From Natronococcus jeotgali DSM 18795 (GTDB taxonomy: Archaea > Halobacteriota > Halobacteria > Halobacteriales > Natrialbaceae), in NCBI RefSeq assembly GCF_000337695.1, contig NZ_AOIA01000033.1, forward strand, positions 61,115-108,862: a stretch of 47,748 bases of DNA, given 5' to 3'. Of the stretch, positions 15,871 to 23,869 are shown piece after piece; the first letter of the stretch is position 1; every line of letters starts with the position of its first letter. Below the pieces are notes generated by a model, which did no database searches, was not told the origin of the DNA, and worked only from the letters and a program-made list of their open reading frames with translations. The translations under genes were made by a program, and so were the position numbers.

Positions 15871-15939
15871 ATGGATATCCAAATTACCTCGAATAATGGG
15901 GATCTGAGAATCTATAATAGCTGTAACAGCGAGTTTTAA
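15871..15939 (+). pseudogene. possible decayed fourth zinc-ribbon copy or 22-aa coupling ORF
   Basis: A 22-codon frame begins MDIQITSNNGD and ends YNSCNSEF. The last eight residues align without gaps with CDECGRKF of gene 3, but only one Cys remains and the N-terminal CPxC knuckle is missing. Its TAA overlaps the ATG of the membrane protein (TAATG at 15937-15941). It may be a remnant now kept only to couple translation, or chance. Confidence 0.4.
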
Positions 15940-16466
15940 TGACGGACAACGGCGAAGAATCCGGACAAGATTCCGATGAGGACGTTGATCTTTCTCAGCT
16001 TACCCTAGAAGAAGCCCGTCTACGGTTTCAAGAGGAATCCGAACGTAGGAATTCTGTTGAGTCAAAGATAGGGACTATTCTAACTGTAGATGCGATCATC
16101 GTCTCTGTAATCGGTCTATTCCAGAATCTGACCCTCGCATTAATTAGCGCAATGGCAGTCGCTCTTGCATCGGTCGGAATCGGGATTCACGGCTTGAAAG
16201 TACAGGACTATCAGAAACCTGGAAAAGACATCGATGATTATCTCCAATACATCGATGACCCACCCCAACCAATTCGGCGAAATCTCACTATGGCATACAT
16301 GACTGCAATATCCGGAAATGAAGATGCTGTAAACCCGGAAAAATTTTTCAAAGGTAATCGTACAAAGAATGATGAGAAGTATCGAAACCTGTTTATCTGC
16401 CAAGTCCTGACCGTAGTAGCTCTCGGACTGGTATTGCTTCACTCGGCCTCTGCATTATTCTGCTAG
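15939..16466 (+). CDS. three-helix membrane protein, possibly a SLATT/Pycsar-like effector type
   Basis: A 175-aa protein with an acidic N-terminus (1-20), an amphipathic charged helix (LTLEEARLRFQEESERRN, about 21-38), then VESKIGTILTV. Two closely spaced membrane helices follow at about 45-62 and 65-85. A 65-residue soluble segment and a third helix at about 151-171 complete it. A charged helix followed by KxGxxLxxxxxIIxSxIG and paired helices recalls small membrane effectors of nucleotide-signalling defence systems (SLATT, Pycsar TM). The match is by eye, and no cyclase or sensor gene lies nearby. Its ATG overlaps the stop of the 22-codon frame, tying it to the zinc-ribbon operon. AT-rich codon use differs from the chromosome, suggesting acquisition. 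The function is unknown. Confidence 0.7.
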   Translation: MTDNGEESGQDSDEDVDLSQLTLEEARLRFQEESERRNSVESKIGTILTVDAIIVSVIGLFQNLTLALISAMAVALASVGIGIHGLKVQDYQKPGKDIDDYLQYIDDPPQPIRRNLTMAYMTAISGNEDAVNPEKFFKGNRTKNDEKYRNLFICQVLTVVALGLVLLHSASALFC

Positions 16467-16658
16467 TTGCCATATCATATAGTGTAGTCGATTTAAATAT
16501 TCTATAGTTTTACTGATTCGTCAATCGCGCCTTATATTCAGTACGAGTCGACCAACACTATTGATTGACGACAGAAGTAGTAGCGTTACGTTCACACGCT
16601 ACTTGTATCGATCCGTTCGATGTGATCTTCACAGTTCGGTACGTATTGCTCGCCAGCC
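16467..16658. other. AT-rich right border of the island with 7-bp dyad
   Basis: No gene is seen. The AT-rich stretch continues to about 16550 and GC rises toward 16640. AGTAGCG (16579-16585) and CGCTACT (16597-16603) form a perfect 7-bp inverted repeat with an 11-nt spacer. That spacer equals the one in the dyad at 15349-15373. It could be an operator for the gene at 16659 or a terminator stem; no T-run follows it. Confidence 0.45.
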
Positions 16659-17153
16659 ATGGCTCCCTCGACCGGCGGAATCGCCGTCCTCCTCGCCGTC
16701 GCAGTCGGCTGTCTCGCGCTCGCGCTGGCGTCGCTTCGGGCCGGGAGCTGGACGCGGCGGCTGTACGGCCTCGAGCCGGACGACGACGCGGGCGCTCGAG
16801 CGAACGCCGCCGTCCTCGGGATCGTCGGGGTCGGGCTGTTCGCGCTGGCGGCAGCGATCGTTCTCGAGCTCCCGCCGAGGGCGGTCGGAACCGCGACGCT
16901 CCTCGCGAGCGCACTGTTGTGTTTCGTCCTCGGCTGGCTCGTCGCGGTTCGCGACCGCCGGGAGCTGCTGACGACGCCGACCGTCGACCGGGAGACGGGC
17001 CGTCGCCTCGGATTCGTCGCGATCGGTTGTGGCGTCCTGTCGCTCGCGTTCGCGCCCCTCGTCTGGCTCGAGGTCGACGACGCGGTCGTCGCCGGCGTCG
17101 CGCTGGCGAGTACGGTCGTCGTCCTGCTGGCGGTCGCGTTCGCGTACCGGTGA
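16659..17153 (+). CDS. four-helix membrane protein, unknown function
   Basis: A 164-aa protein with four predicted membrane helices: [57 protein letters not shown] and, after a charged loop with a DRETGRRLG segment, a C-terminal pair of hydrophobic stretches. No known family is recognised. Codon use is GC-rich like the core chromosome, so it lies outside the island. It sits 118 nt before alaS on the same strand, but alaS has its own TATA box, so they need not be co-transcribed. Confidence 0.78.
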   Translation: MAPSTGGIAVLLAVAVGCLALALASLRAGSWTRRLYGLEPDDDAGARANAAVLGIVGVGLFALAAAIVLELPPRAVGTATLLASALLCFVLGWLVAVRDRRELLTTPTVDRETGRRLGFVAIGCGVLSLAFAPLVWLEVDDAVVAGVALASTVVVLLAVAFAYR

Positions 17154-17237
17154 CGGCCGATTTCGGGGAGCCGATCGACGCCCTCGAGCCCGAGACCGCC
17201 GTCGTTGGGCGATCTACTCCGAACAACGGTTGCGGAA

Positions 17238-17245
17238 CTATTTTA
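17238..17245 (+). promoter_or_regulatory. TATA box of alaS
   Basis: CTATTTTA is centred 30 nt before the alaS ATG at 17272 and supports that start over the longer open frame. Confidence 0.6.
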
Positions 17246-17271
17246 CCCGCTGCGGGGCCAACGTCTGTGTA

Positions 17272-20052
17272 ATGAGTGAACTGGAGGAGGAGTACCGCCT
17301 CGAGTACTTCGAGGAGGAAGGGTTCGAGCGCAAGGAGTGTCCCTCCTGTGGCGCGCACTTCTGGACGCGCGACCGCGAACGGGAGACCTGCGGCGAACCC
17401 CCCTGCGCGGAGTACGACTTCATCGGGAACCCCGGCTTCGACGCGGAGTACAGCCTCGAGGAGATGCGAGAGACGTTTCTCTCCTTCTTCGAGGACCACG
17501 ACCACGAGCGGATCGAGCCCTACCCCGTCGCGGCGAACCGCTGGCGCGACGACGTCTTGCTCACGCAGGCGTCGATCTACGACTTCCAGCCGCTGGTCAC
17601 GAGCGGGGAGACGCCGCCGCCGGCGAACCCCCTGACGGTCTCCCAGCCCTGCATCCGGATGCAGGACATCGACAACGTCGGGAAGACGGGCCGACACACG
17701 ATGGCCTTCGAGATGATGGCCCACCACGCCTTCAACGCCCGCGAGGACCTCGAGGATCCCGATCGGTACGCCTACCAGGGAGAGGTCTACTGGAAGGACC
17801 GCACCGTCGAGCTCTGCGACGGGTTCTTCGACTCGATGGGGGTCGACCTCGAGGAGGTAATCTACATCGAGGACCCGTGGGTCGGCGGCGGCAACGCCGG
17901 ACCCGCCATCGAGGTCATCTACCGGGGCGTCGAGCTCGCGACGCTGGTCTTCATGTCGATGGAACAGGACCCGGAGGGCGAGTACGAGATGAAAGACGGC
18001 AACCGCTACAGCCCGATGGACACCTACATCGTCGACACGGGCTACGGCCTCGAGCGCTGGACCTGGGTGTCCCAGGGGACGCCGACCGTCTACGAGGCGA
18101 TCTACCCCGACATGATCGAGTTCCTGAAGGACAACGCCGACCTCGATCACACCAACGCGGAGTCGGAGCTGGTCCACCGCGCCGCCAAGCTGGCGGGTCA
18201 CATGGACATCGACGAGGCCGAGGACATGGAGACCGCCCGCGGGGAGATCGCCGACCAGCTCGAGGTCGACGCCGCCGAGCTCACCGAGCTGATGGAACCG
18301 CTCGAGGATATCTACGCGATCGCCGATCACTGTCGCACCCTCGCGTATATGCTCGGAGACGGGATCGTCCCCTCGAACGTCGGGACGGGGTATCTCGCGC
18401 GGATGGTGCTGCGACGAACGAAGCGGCTCTGTGACAACGTCGGCGTCGACGCGCCGTTGGACGAACTCGTCGACATGCAGGCCGAGCGCCTGGAGTACGA
18501 GAACCGCGACACGATCCGGGACATCGTCCGCACCGAGGTCGAGAAGTACCGCGAGACCTTAGAGCGCGGCGGTCGCCGGGTCGAGAGCCTCGCGGCGGAG
18601 TACGCCAAGAAGGAGGCCCCGATCCCGACCGAGGAGCTGATCGAGCTCTACGACTCCCACGGCATCCAGCCCGATATGGTCGAGGAGATCGCCGCGGAGG
18701 CCGGCGCCGACGTCGACGTTCCCGACGACTTCTACAGCCTCGTCGCCGAGCGCCACGACACCGCTGGGGCCGTAGAGGAGGACGGCGACGACACCGACTC
18801 CCGGTTCGGGGATCTCCCGGAGACGGAGAAACTGTACTACGACGACCAGCAACGCACCGAGTTCGAGGCGGTCGTGCTGGACGTCTTCGAGCGCGAGGAC
18901 GGCTACGACGTCGTCCTCGACCAGACGATGTTCTACCCCGAGGGCGGGGGCCAGCCCGCCGACACGGGGACGCTCTCGACCGACGACGCCACCGTCGAGG
19001 TCGAGGACGTCCAGATCGAAGACGGCGTCATCCTCCACCGGACCGACGCCCACCCGGGCAAAGGCGAGTTCGTGAAGGGCTACCTCGACGTCGATCGGCG
19101 CCGACAGCTGATGCGCCACCACACGGCGACCCACATCGTCATCCACGCGGCCCGCCAGGTGCTCGGCGACCACGTCCGCCAGGCCGGCGCCCAGAAGGGC
19201 GTCGACTCCTCGCGGATCGACCTGCGCCACTACGCCCGGATCGATCGCGAGGACGTCAAGCGAATCGAGCGGACGGCGAACGGGATCGTGATGGACAACG
19301 CCCCGGTCACACAGGAGTGGCCCGACCGCCACGACGCCGAGGCCGAGCACGGGTTCGACCTCTACCAGGGCGGCATTCCGCCGGGCGAGCAGATCCGACT
19401 GATCCACGTCGACGAGGACGTCCAGGCCTGCGGGGGGACCCACGTCGCCCGCACCGGCGAGATCGGAACGATCAAAGTGCTCAACACCGAGCGCGTTCAG
19501 GACGGCGTCGAGCGAATCACGTTCGCCGCCGGCGAGGCCGCCATCGAGGCAACCCAGGAGACCGAGGACGCCCTCTACGGGGCCGCCGAGATTCTGGACG
19601 TCTCACCCGAGAACGTCCCCGAAACCGCCGAGCGCTTCTTCGAGGAGTGGAAGGCCCGCGGCAAGGAGATCGAGGACCTGACCGAACAGCTCGCCGCCGC
19701 TCGAGCGGGCGGCGGCGGTGACGCCGCGGAGATCGAGGTCGGCGAGACGGCGGCGGTCATCGACCGCCTCGACGCCGACATGGACGAGCTGCGCGCGACC
19801 GCGACCGCGATCAGCGACGAGGGCAAGATCGCGGTGCTGGGTAGCGGGCACAACAGCGCCCAGTTCGTCGTTTCGGTGCCCGACGACGTCGGCGTCAACG
19901 CCGGCGAGGTCGTCGGCGAACTCGCCTCGAGAGTCGGCGGCGGCGGCGGCGGCCCGCCGGACTTCGCCCAAGGCGGGGGTCCGAACGTCGAGGCACTGGA
20001 CGACGCCCTCGAGGACGCCCCGGACGTGTTGCGCAACGTGTTGAACGCCTGA
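17272..20052 (+). CDS. alaS: alanyl-tRNA synthetase (archaeal type)
   Basis: A 926-aa enzyme that charges tRNA-Ala and edits misacylated tRNA. The N-terminus has an archaeal extension with [23 protein letters not shown], a likely zinc site, before the class II catalytic core ([18 protein letters not shown] and [12 protein letters not shown]). The editing domain carries the zinc ligands H617-x3-H621 and C720-G-G-T-H724. A glycine-rich C-terminal DHHA1-like domain ([15 protein letters not shown]) completes it. The ATG at 17272 is chosen from the archaeal N-terminus [18 protein letters not shown] and the TATA box 30 nt upstream. All parts look intact. Confidence 0.97.
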   Translation: MSELEEEYRLEYFEEEGFERKECPSCGAHFWTRDRERETCGEPPCAEYDFIGNPGFDAEYSLEEMRETFLSFFEDHDHERIEPYPVAANRWRDDVLLTQASIYDFQPLVTSGETPPPANPLTVSQPCIRMQDIDNVGKTGRHTMAFEMMAHHAFNAREDLEDPDRYAYQGEVYWKDRTVELCDGFFDSMGVDLEEVIYIEDPWVGGGNAGPAIEVIYRGVELATLVFMSMEQDPEGEYEMKDGNRYSPMDTYIVDTGYGLERWTWVSQGTPTVYEAIYPDMIEFLKDNADLDHTNAESELVHRAAKLAGHMDIDEAEDMETARGEIADQLEVDAAELTELMEPLEDIYAIADHCRTLAYMLGDGIVPSNVGTGYLARMVLRRTKRLCDNVGVDAPLDELVDMQAERLEYENRDTIRDIVRTEVEKYRETLERGGRRVESLAAEYAKKEAPIPTEELIELYDSHGIQPDMVEEIAAEAGADVDVPDDFYSLVAERHDTAGAVEEDGDDTDSRFGDLPETEKLYYDDQQRTEFEAVVLDVFEREDGYDVVLDQTMFYPEGGGQPADTGTLSTDDATVEVEDVQIEDGVILHRTDAHPGKGEFVKGYLDVDRRRQLMRHHTATHIVIHAARQVLGDHVRQAGAQKGVDSSRIDLRHYARIDREDVKRIERTANGIVMDNAPVTQEWPDRHDAEAEHGFDLYQGGIPPGEQIRLIHVDEDVQACGGTHVARTGEIGTIKVLNTERVQDGVERITFAAGEAAIEATQETEDALYGAAEILDVSPENVPETAERFFEEWKARGKEIEDLTEQLAAARAGGGGDAAEIEVGETAAVIDRLDADMDELRATATAISDEGKIAVLGSGHNSAQFVVSVPDDVGVNAGEVVGELASRVGGGGGGPPDFAQGGGPNVEALDDALEDAPDVLRNVLNA

Positions 20053-20103
20053 ATCCGACGTTCGACCGCGGCTTCTTTCCTCGCGGCTCGCCTTCGGTCG
20101 CAC

Positions 20104-20889
20104 ATGTCCACCGTCTCGAACGGGAGCGTCTCGCTGTACTACCGCCGCGAGGGCGATGGTGAACCCGTCGTGTTCGTCTCGGAGGCCGGCCTCGGCGGCT
20201 GGTCGTGGGGGTGGCAACACGCCGCGCTGACCGGGCCCTACGAGACCGTCGTCTGGGACCTCCGGGGAACCGGCCGCTCCGACGCGCCGCCCGGACCGTA
20301 CTCGATGGCGACGCTCGTCGCGGACCTCGAGACGATCCTGGCCGCCGTCGACGCCCGGAACGCCCACCTCGTCGGCGCCGGACTGGGCGGTGCCGTCGCG
20401 CTCGCGGCCGCCCGGGAGTCGACCCGCGTCGCGACGCTGTCCGTCCTCGGCGCCGCGGACCGGGGTTCGGCGTTCGACCTCGAGCCTCTGCTCGCCGCCC
20501 CCGACGACCGCGCGGCGCTTCGGGATTCGCTCGAGGCGGGACTCTCGGTCGACTTCCGGGGATCCCAGCCCGACGTCCTCGACGGGATCGTCGACTGGCG
20601 CGTCGAGGGCGACGCCGTACCCGACGGTTCGGAGGCACAGCTCGCCGCCCTCGAGGGGTTCGACGCCGGCGACTGGCTCGTCGAGGTGACCCAGCCCGCA
20701 CGCGTCCTCCACGGCACCGAAGACGCGCTCGTCTCGCCCGACGCGGGGCGCGAGCTGGCGGCCGGACTGCCCCGCGGCGAGTTCGTCCCGCTCGAGAACG
20801 CGGGCCACCTCGTCGGGATCGAACGCTCGCGGACGGTCAACGATCGGCTGCTGGGCTTTCTCGAGGAGCGGTCCGACGTCGATCGGTGA
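20104..20889 (+). CDS. alpha/beta hydrolase-fold protein lacking the nucleophile serine
   Basis: A 261-aa protein with the whole alpha/beta hydrolase frame: an oxyanion-side VFVSEAGLGGWSWGW, then VVWDLRGTGRSD, the acid region HGTEDALV and a late His in NAGHLVG. The nucleophile elbow, however, reads LVGAGLGGAV where active members have GxSxG, so the serine codon is replaced by GGA (Gly). The Asp and His of the triad are kept. It may be a non-catalytic binding protein or use another nucleophile. Only 66 nt separate it from a degenerate adenylate-forming gene, also without key catalytic motifs. The pair may work together. Start by the typical MSTVSNGSVSLYYRR strand. Confidence 0.85.
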   Translation: MSTVSNGSVSLYYRREGDGEPVVFVSEAGLGGWSWGWQHAALTGPYETVVWDLRGTGRSDAPPGPYSMATLVADLETILAAVDARNAHLVGAGLGGAVALAAARESTRVATLSVLGAADRGSAFDLEPLLAAPDDRAALRDSLEAGLSVDFRGSQPDVLDGIVDWRVEGDAVPDGSEAQLAALEGFDAGDWLVEVTQPARVLHGTEDALVSPDAGRELAAGLPRGEFVPLENAGHLVGIERSRTVNDRLLGFLEERSDVDR

Positions 20890-20955
20890 TCGTTCGGGTC
20901 GGGCTTGCAATCGTCCGCCCGTGGTACTACGGCGCTGGTCGTCGAAGACACTGCC

Positions 20956-22146
20956 GTGACCCTCTCGCTGGCTCGCCGCGCCGAGCGCGTTCCGGACCGA
21001 ACGGCGATCGTCGACGCCTCCGAGGACCGCCTCCACGCGCCGGCCGAGACCGTCCACGAGGACCGCGTCACCTACGCGGAACTGTCCCGTATCGCGGGTC
21101 GGCTCGCGGGCGCGCTCGAGGACCGCGGCGTCGACCCCGGCGACACCGTCTGTCTGGTTACGCGGAACCGGGTGGCCTCGCTGGCGCTCGTGTTCGCCTG
21201 CCGCCGGCTCGGGGCGACGCTCGCTCCGATCTCTCACCGCTTGACGCCCGCGACCGTCACCCGGCCGTTCGAGGTCCTCGAGCCTGCCGTCGTCGTCGCC
21301 GAGAGCGCCCAGCGCGACCTCGTGCGCTCGATTCCGTACGACCGAACCGTCACGCTCGAGGAGCTCGCGGAAACCGACGCGTCGACCGTCGACGGCGGAA
21401 CGGAACGAACCGACGCCGCGCCCCTTCTCGCGATCCACGGCGACGCCGGAGCACCGATCGCGACCCTCTCGGCGGCGACCGTCGAGTGGAACTGCATCGA
21501 CGCCGTCCTCGAGTGGGAGCTCTCCCGCGGGGACTCGGGGTTCGTCCTCGACCCGCTCTCGACGGCCGGCGGGCTGTTCCGAACCGCGCTCCCCGTGCTG
21601 TACGCCGGCGGCCGGCTCCTGATCGACCGCGCGTTCGATCCCGGCGACACGTTGACGGCGATCGACGAGAGCGGGGTGACGGTCGTCTCCGGCGGACGGG
21701 CCCCGATCCGCGAACTCGCGGCCGACGAGAACGCCGCCGCGCTGGCGGGCCTCGAGCGCGCGATCTGCGATCACACCGTCGAGGAAGCGCCCGTCGAGAC
21801 GCTGCTCGAACACGGCGTTTCGGTCTCGCGGGCCTACGGGACGCCGGCGTGTCCGACGGCGACGAGCCGGACGGTATCGGGAGCGACCGACGCCGACGCG
21901 GTCGGCGCGCCCGTCCTCGACTGCGACGCGCAGTTGGTCGACGACGAGGGAGCGGCCCTCGAGGGCGAGGCGAGGGGACAGTTACGGCTGTCCGGCCCGG
22001 TGGTCGCCGATGGGTACGCAACGCCTGCCGCCGATCGCGACGGCGGCGAGGCGGACTCGAGCGGCGCGTCGGGGTTCGTCGACGGCTGGTTCGACACCGG
22101 CGAGCGGTTCCATCGGGAGGCCGACGGGAGCTACCGCCGGACATGA
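20956..22146 (+). CDS. degenerate, C-terminally truncated AMP-binding (ANL superfamily) protein
   Basis: A 396-aa protein resembling the N-terminal domain of acyl-CoA or o-succinylbenzoate-CoA ligases: LARRAERVPDRTAIVD, VTYAELSRIAGRLAGALEDRGV and WFDTGERFHREADGSYRRT. At the P-loop position the residues LLAIHGDAGAPIATLS stand in for the TSGTTGxPKG motif. The protein ends just after the DTGE motif, so the hinge and C-terminal subdomain with the catalytic lysine are missing. The 104 nt after its stop cannot hold the missing domain, so this is not a simple frameshift. The GTG at 20956 (MTLSLARRAERV) is chosen; a TTG at 20905 would add 17 residues. It may be a pseudo-enzyme or an eroding gene. Confidence 0.75.
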   Translation: MTLSLARRAERVPDRTAIVDASEDRLHAPAETVHEDRVTYAELSRIAGRLAGALEDRGVDPGDTVCLVTRNRVASLALVFACRRLGATLAPISHRLTPATVTRPFEVLEPAVVVAESAQRDLVRSIPYDRTVTLEELAETDASTVDGGTERTDAAPLLAIHGDAGAPIATLSAATVEWNCIDAVLEWELSRGDSGFVLDPLSTAGGLFRTALPVLYAGGRLLIDRAFDPGDTLTAIDESGVTVVSGGRAPIRELAADENAAALAGLERAICDHTVEEAPVETLLEHGVSVSRAYGTPACPTATSRTVSGATDADAVGAPVLDCDAQLVDDEGAALEGEARGQLRLSGPVVADGYATPAADRDGGEADSSGASGFVDGWFDTGERFHREADGSYRRT

Positions 22147-22219
22147 GGCCGTCGTCGGCCCGCAACGACCGATTCCACGGCGATTCGAGATGCCGGCAAC
22201 GTCCGGCCGTAGCAGAAGG

Positions 22220-22227
22220 CATTTTTC
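22220..22227 (+). promoter_or_regulatory. TATA-like box of glutamine amidotransferase gene
   Basis: CATTTTTC is centred 28 nt before the ATG at 22251. Confidence 0.5.
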
Positions 22228-22250
22228 CTCCGAGCGGTCAGGGAGTGGTG

Positions 22251-22982
22251 ATGGGTCAGCTACGCATCGCCGTCCTGAACGCGGCTCACGAGGACGCGAA
22301 CACGACGCGAAACTTCCGACGCGAACTCGACGCCTCGCTGGCGGAGTTCGATATCACGCAGGGGGAACTGCCCGAGACGTACGCCTTCGACGGCGCCGTC
22401 GTCACCGGCTCGCGAACGTCCGTCTACTGGGAAGAGGAGTGGATCGCCGCCACTAAGGAGTGGGTCGAGGAGGCGATCGCTCGCGACGTGCCGTTCATCG
22501 GCGTCTGCTGGGGCCACCAGCTGCTCGCGGACGTCCTCGGCGGGACCGTCGAGGACATGGGCGCCTACGAGGTGGGCTACAGCGAGATCGAACGCTCTGG
22601 GGGGTCCCGGCTGTTCGAGGGAATCTCGAGCGAGTTCACCGCCTTTACGAGCCACGCCGACGAGGTGTCGGCGCTGCCCGACGGCGCCGAACCCCTCGCC
22701 GCGAACGACTACTCCAATCACGGGTTCCGCAAGGACCGGGTCTTCGGCGTCCAGTTCCACCCCGAGTACGACCGGAAGACGGCCCGCGAGCTCGTCCACC
22801 GCAAGGACCTGTCCGACGAACGGCGCGACTCGGTGCTCGCGGAGATCACCGACGAGAACTATCAGAGTGCGTGCGAGGCGAAGCTCGTCTTCGAGAACTT
22901 CCTCGAGTACGTCGCGGAACTGCAGTCCGTCGAGGCTACCTCGAGCGGAGCAACGCCGACGCGGGCCGGATCCTCGGACTGA
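22251..22982 (+). CDS. class I glutamine amidotransferase domain protein
   Basis: A 243-aa free-standing GATase1. The nucleophile is C86 in GVCWGHQ, with H170 and E172 of the triad in FHPEY. It starts MGQLRIAVLNAAHEDANTTRNF. Stand-alone members act on small metabolites such as gamma-glutamyl compounds, or are GMP synthase-like; none can be picked here. The C-terminal 40 residues, with a SSGATPTRAGSSD tail, are not part of the catalytic fold. The start is supported by a TATA-like box 28 nt upstream. It is independent of the preceding degenerate ligase. Confidence 0.85.
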   Translation: MGQLRIAVLNAAHEDANTTRNFRRELDASLAEFDITQGELPETYAFDGAVVTGSRTSVYWEEEWIAATKEWVEEAIARDVPFIGVCWGHQLLADVLGGTVEDMGAYEVGYSEIERSGGSRLFEGISSEFTAFTSHADEVSALPDGAEPLAANDYSNHGFRKDRVFGVQFHPEYDRKTARELVHRKDLSDERRDSVLAEITDENYQSACEAKLVFENFLEYVAELQSVEATSSGATPTRAGSSD

Positions 22983-23060
22983 CAGGTACGATTTTGACGG
23001 TTCGCTCGGTCCGCATCCTCGGCTCCAGATTTCCGAGTGGCCGGATCGAATCCGGCGGAA

Positions 23061-23086
23061 CAGTTTTTTCAGTAGCATCCGCTACT
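23061..23086 (+). promoter_or_regulatory. promoter with operator dyad of vapBC-like module
   Basis: CAGTTTTTTC (23061-23070) is a TATA-like element centred 28 nt before the vapB ATG. Directly after it, AGTAGC (23071-23076) and GCTACT (23081-23086) form a perfect inverted repeat around ATCC. A dyad between the TATA box and the transcription start fits autoregulation by the antitoxin. Confidence 0.6.
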
Positions 23087-23093
23087 AGCCGCT

Positions 23094-23372
23094 ATGAGCA
23101 CCTCGGTCAAAGTCACGGACACGACGAAATCGCGACTCGAGGAGCTGCAGGCGGAGATCCGGCTCGAAACGGGACGGAACGTCACGCAACAGGAGCTACT
23201 CGAGCGGATCGTCACCGACACGTACGAGTCGAAGGAGGAACTGATCGAGTCGTTCCGCGACGATTTCGAGCCGCTGTCCGACGACGAGATCGATCAGTGG
23301 CTCTCCGGAACGGTAGACTCGGGCGTCGAGACTACCGAAGACGAAATCGACGACGTGCTGTACGGCGAATGA
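23094..23372 (+). CDS. vapB: VapB-like antitoxin
   Basis: A 92-aa acidic protein. The N-terminus MSTSVKVTDTTKSRLEELQAEI looks like the ribbon-helix-helix DNA-binding fold used by many antitoxins, and the acidic C-terminal half (GVETTEDEIDDVLYGE) would bind and block the toxin. Its stop overlaps the toxin ATG (ATGA). It is preceded by a dyad placed between promoter and start, consistent with autorepression. The assignment depends on the neighbouring PIN gene as much as on its own sequence. Confidence 0.8.
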   Translation: MSTSVKVTDTTKSRLEELQAEIRLETGRNVTQQELLERIVTDTYESKEELIESFRDDFEPLSDDEIDQWLSGTVDSGVETTEDEIDDVLYGE

Positions 23373-23809
23373 CCGTCTTCATCGACACGGGGGTGTTCTT
23401 CGCACACCACGACGTCGCAGCGGCGAGACACGACGCGGCGACGGACGCGATGCGTGCGGTCCTGACGGGACGATTCGGGCAACCGTACACGAGTGACTAC
23501 GTGTTCGACGAAGCGATAACGCTCACGAGAACGCGAACCGGAAGCTACGACGACGCCTGGACGCTCGGTCGGCGGATCCTCGGACGCGGGTCGTATCCCG
23601 ACCGGATCGAACTCGCGACGATAACGCCGGAACTGTTCGAGGCGACGCTCGAGACGTTCGAGCGGTACGCCGACCACTCGCTCAGTTTCACGGATGCGAG
23701 TACGATCGCACTCGTCGAGGACTACGACCTCGACGCTGTGCTCAGCTTCGACGACGATTTCGACGGTCTCGTGGATCGAATCGACCCCGAAACGATCGCG
23801 AGCGAGTAG
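23369..23809 (+). CDS. vapC: PIN-domain ribonuclease toxin (VapC-like)
   Basis: A 146-aa PIN-domain protein. The four acidic metal-binding positions are visible: D6 (VFIDTGVFFA), E48 (YVFDEAITL), D109 (SFTDASTIA) and an Asp in the FDDDFD run (128-130). The family cuts RNA and is held in check by the antitoxin encoded just upstream, with ATGA overlap between the two genes. The target RNA is unknown. It is convergent with the large Hdr-like gene, with 60 nt between the stops. All catalytic residues are present, so the toxin looks active. Confidence 0.87.
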   Translation: MTVFIDTGVFFAHHDVAAARHDAATDAMRAVLTGRFGQPYTSDYVFDEAITLTRTRTGSYDDAWTLGRRILGRGSYPDRIELATITPELFEATLETFERYADHSLSFTDASTIALVEDYDLDAVLSFDDDFDGLVDRIDPETIASE

Positions 23810-23869
23810 CGGTACCGAAACTACGTTCGAGCACACTAGGGCGCCCTCAGATCGAAAATCGGCAGTCAG

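Noticed and set aside
16558-18330. A 590-codon minus-strand frame opposite alaS.
   Set aside because: Antisense to alaS and to the membrane protein gene; protein is basic and unlike haloarchaeal proteins.
19603-21813. A 736-codon minus-strand frame opposite alaS and the hydrolase.
   Set aside because: Antisense shadow of well-supported genes, with low-complexity composition and no recognised motif.
23030-23060. A tRNA-like TTCGAATCC-type stretch near GATCGAATCCGG.
   Set aside because: No matching acceptor, D or anticodon arms can be drawn around it.
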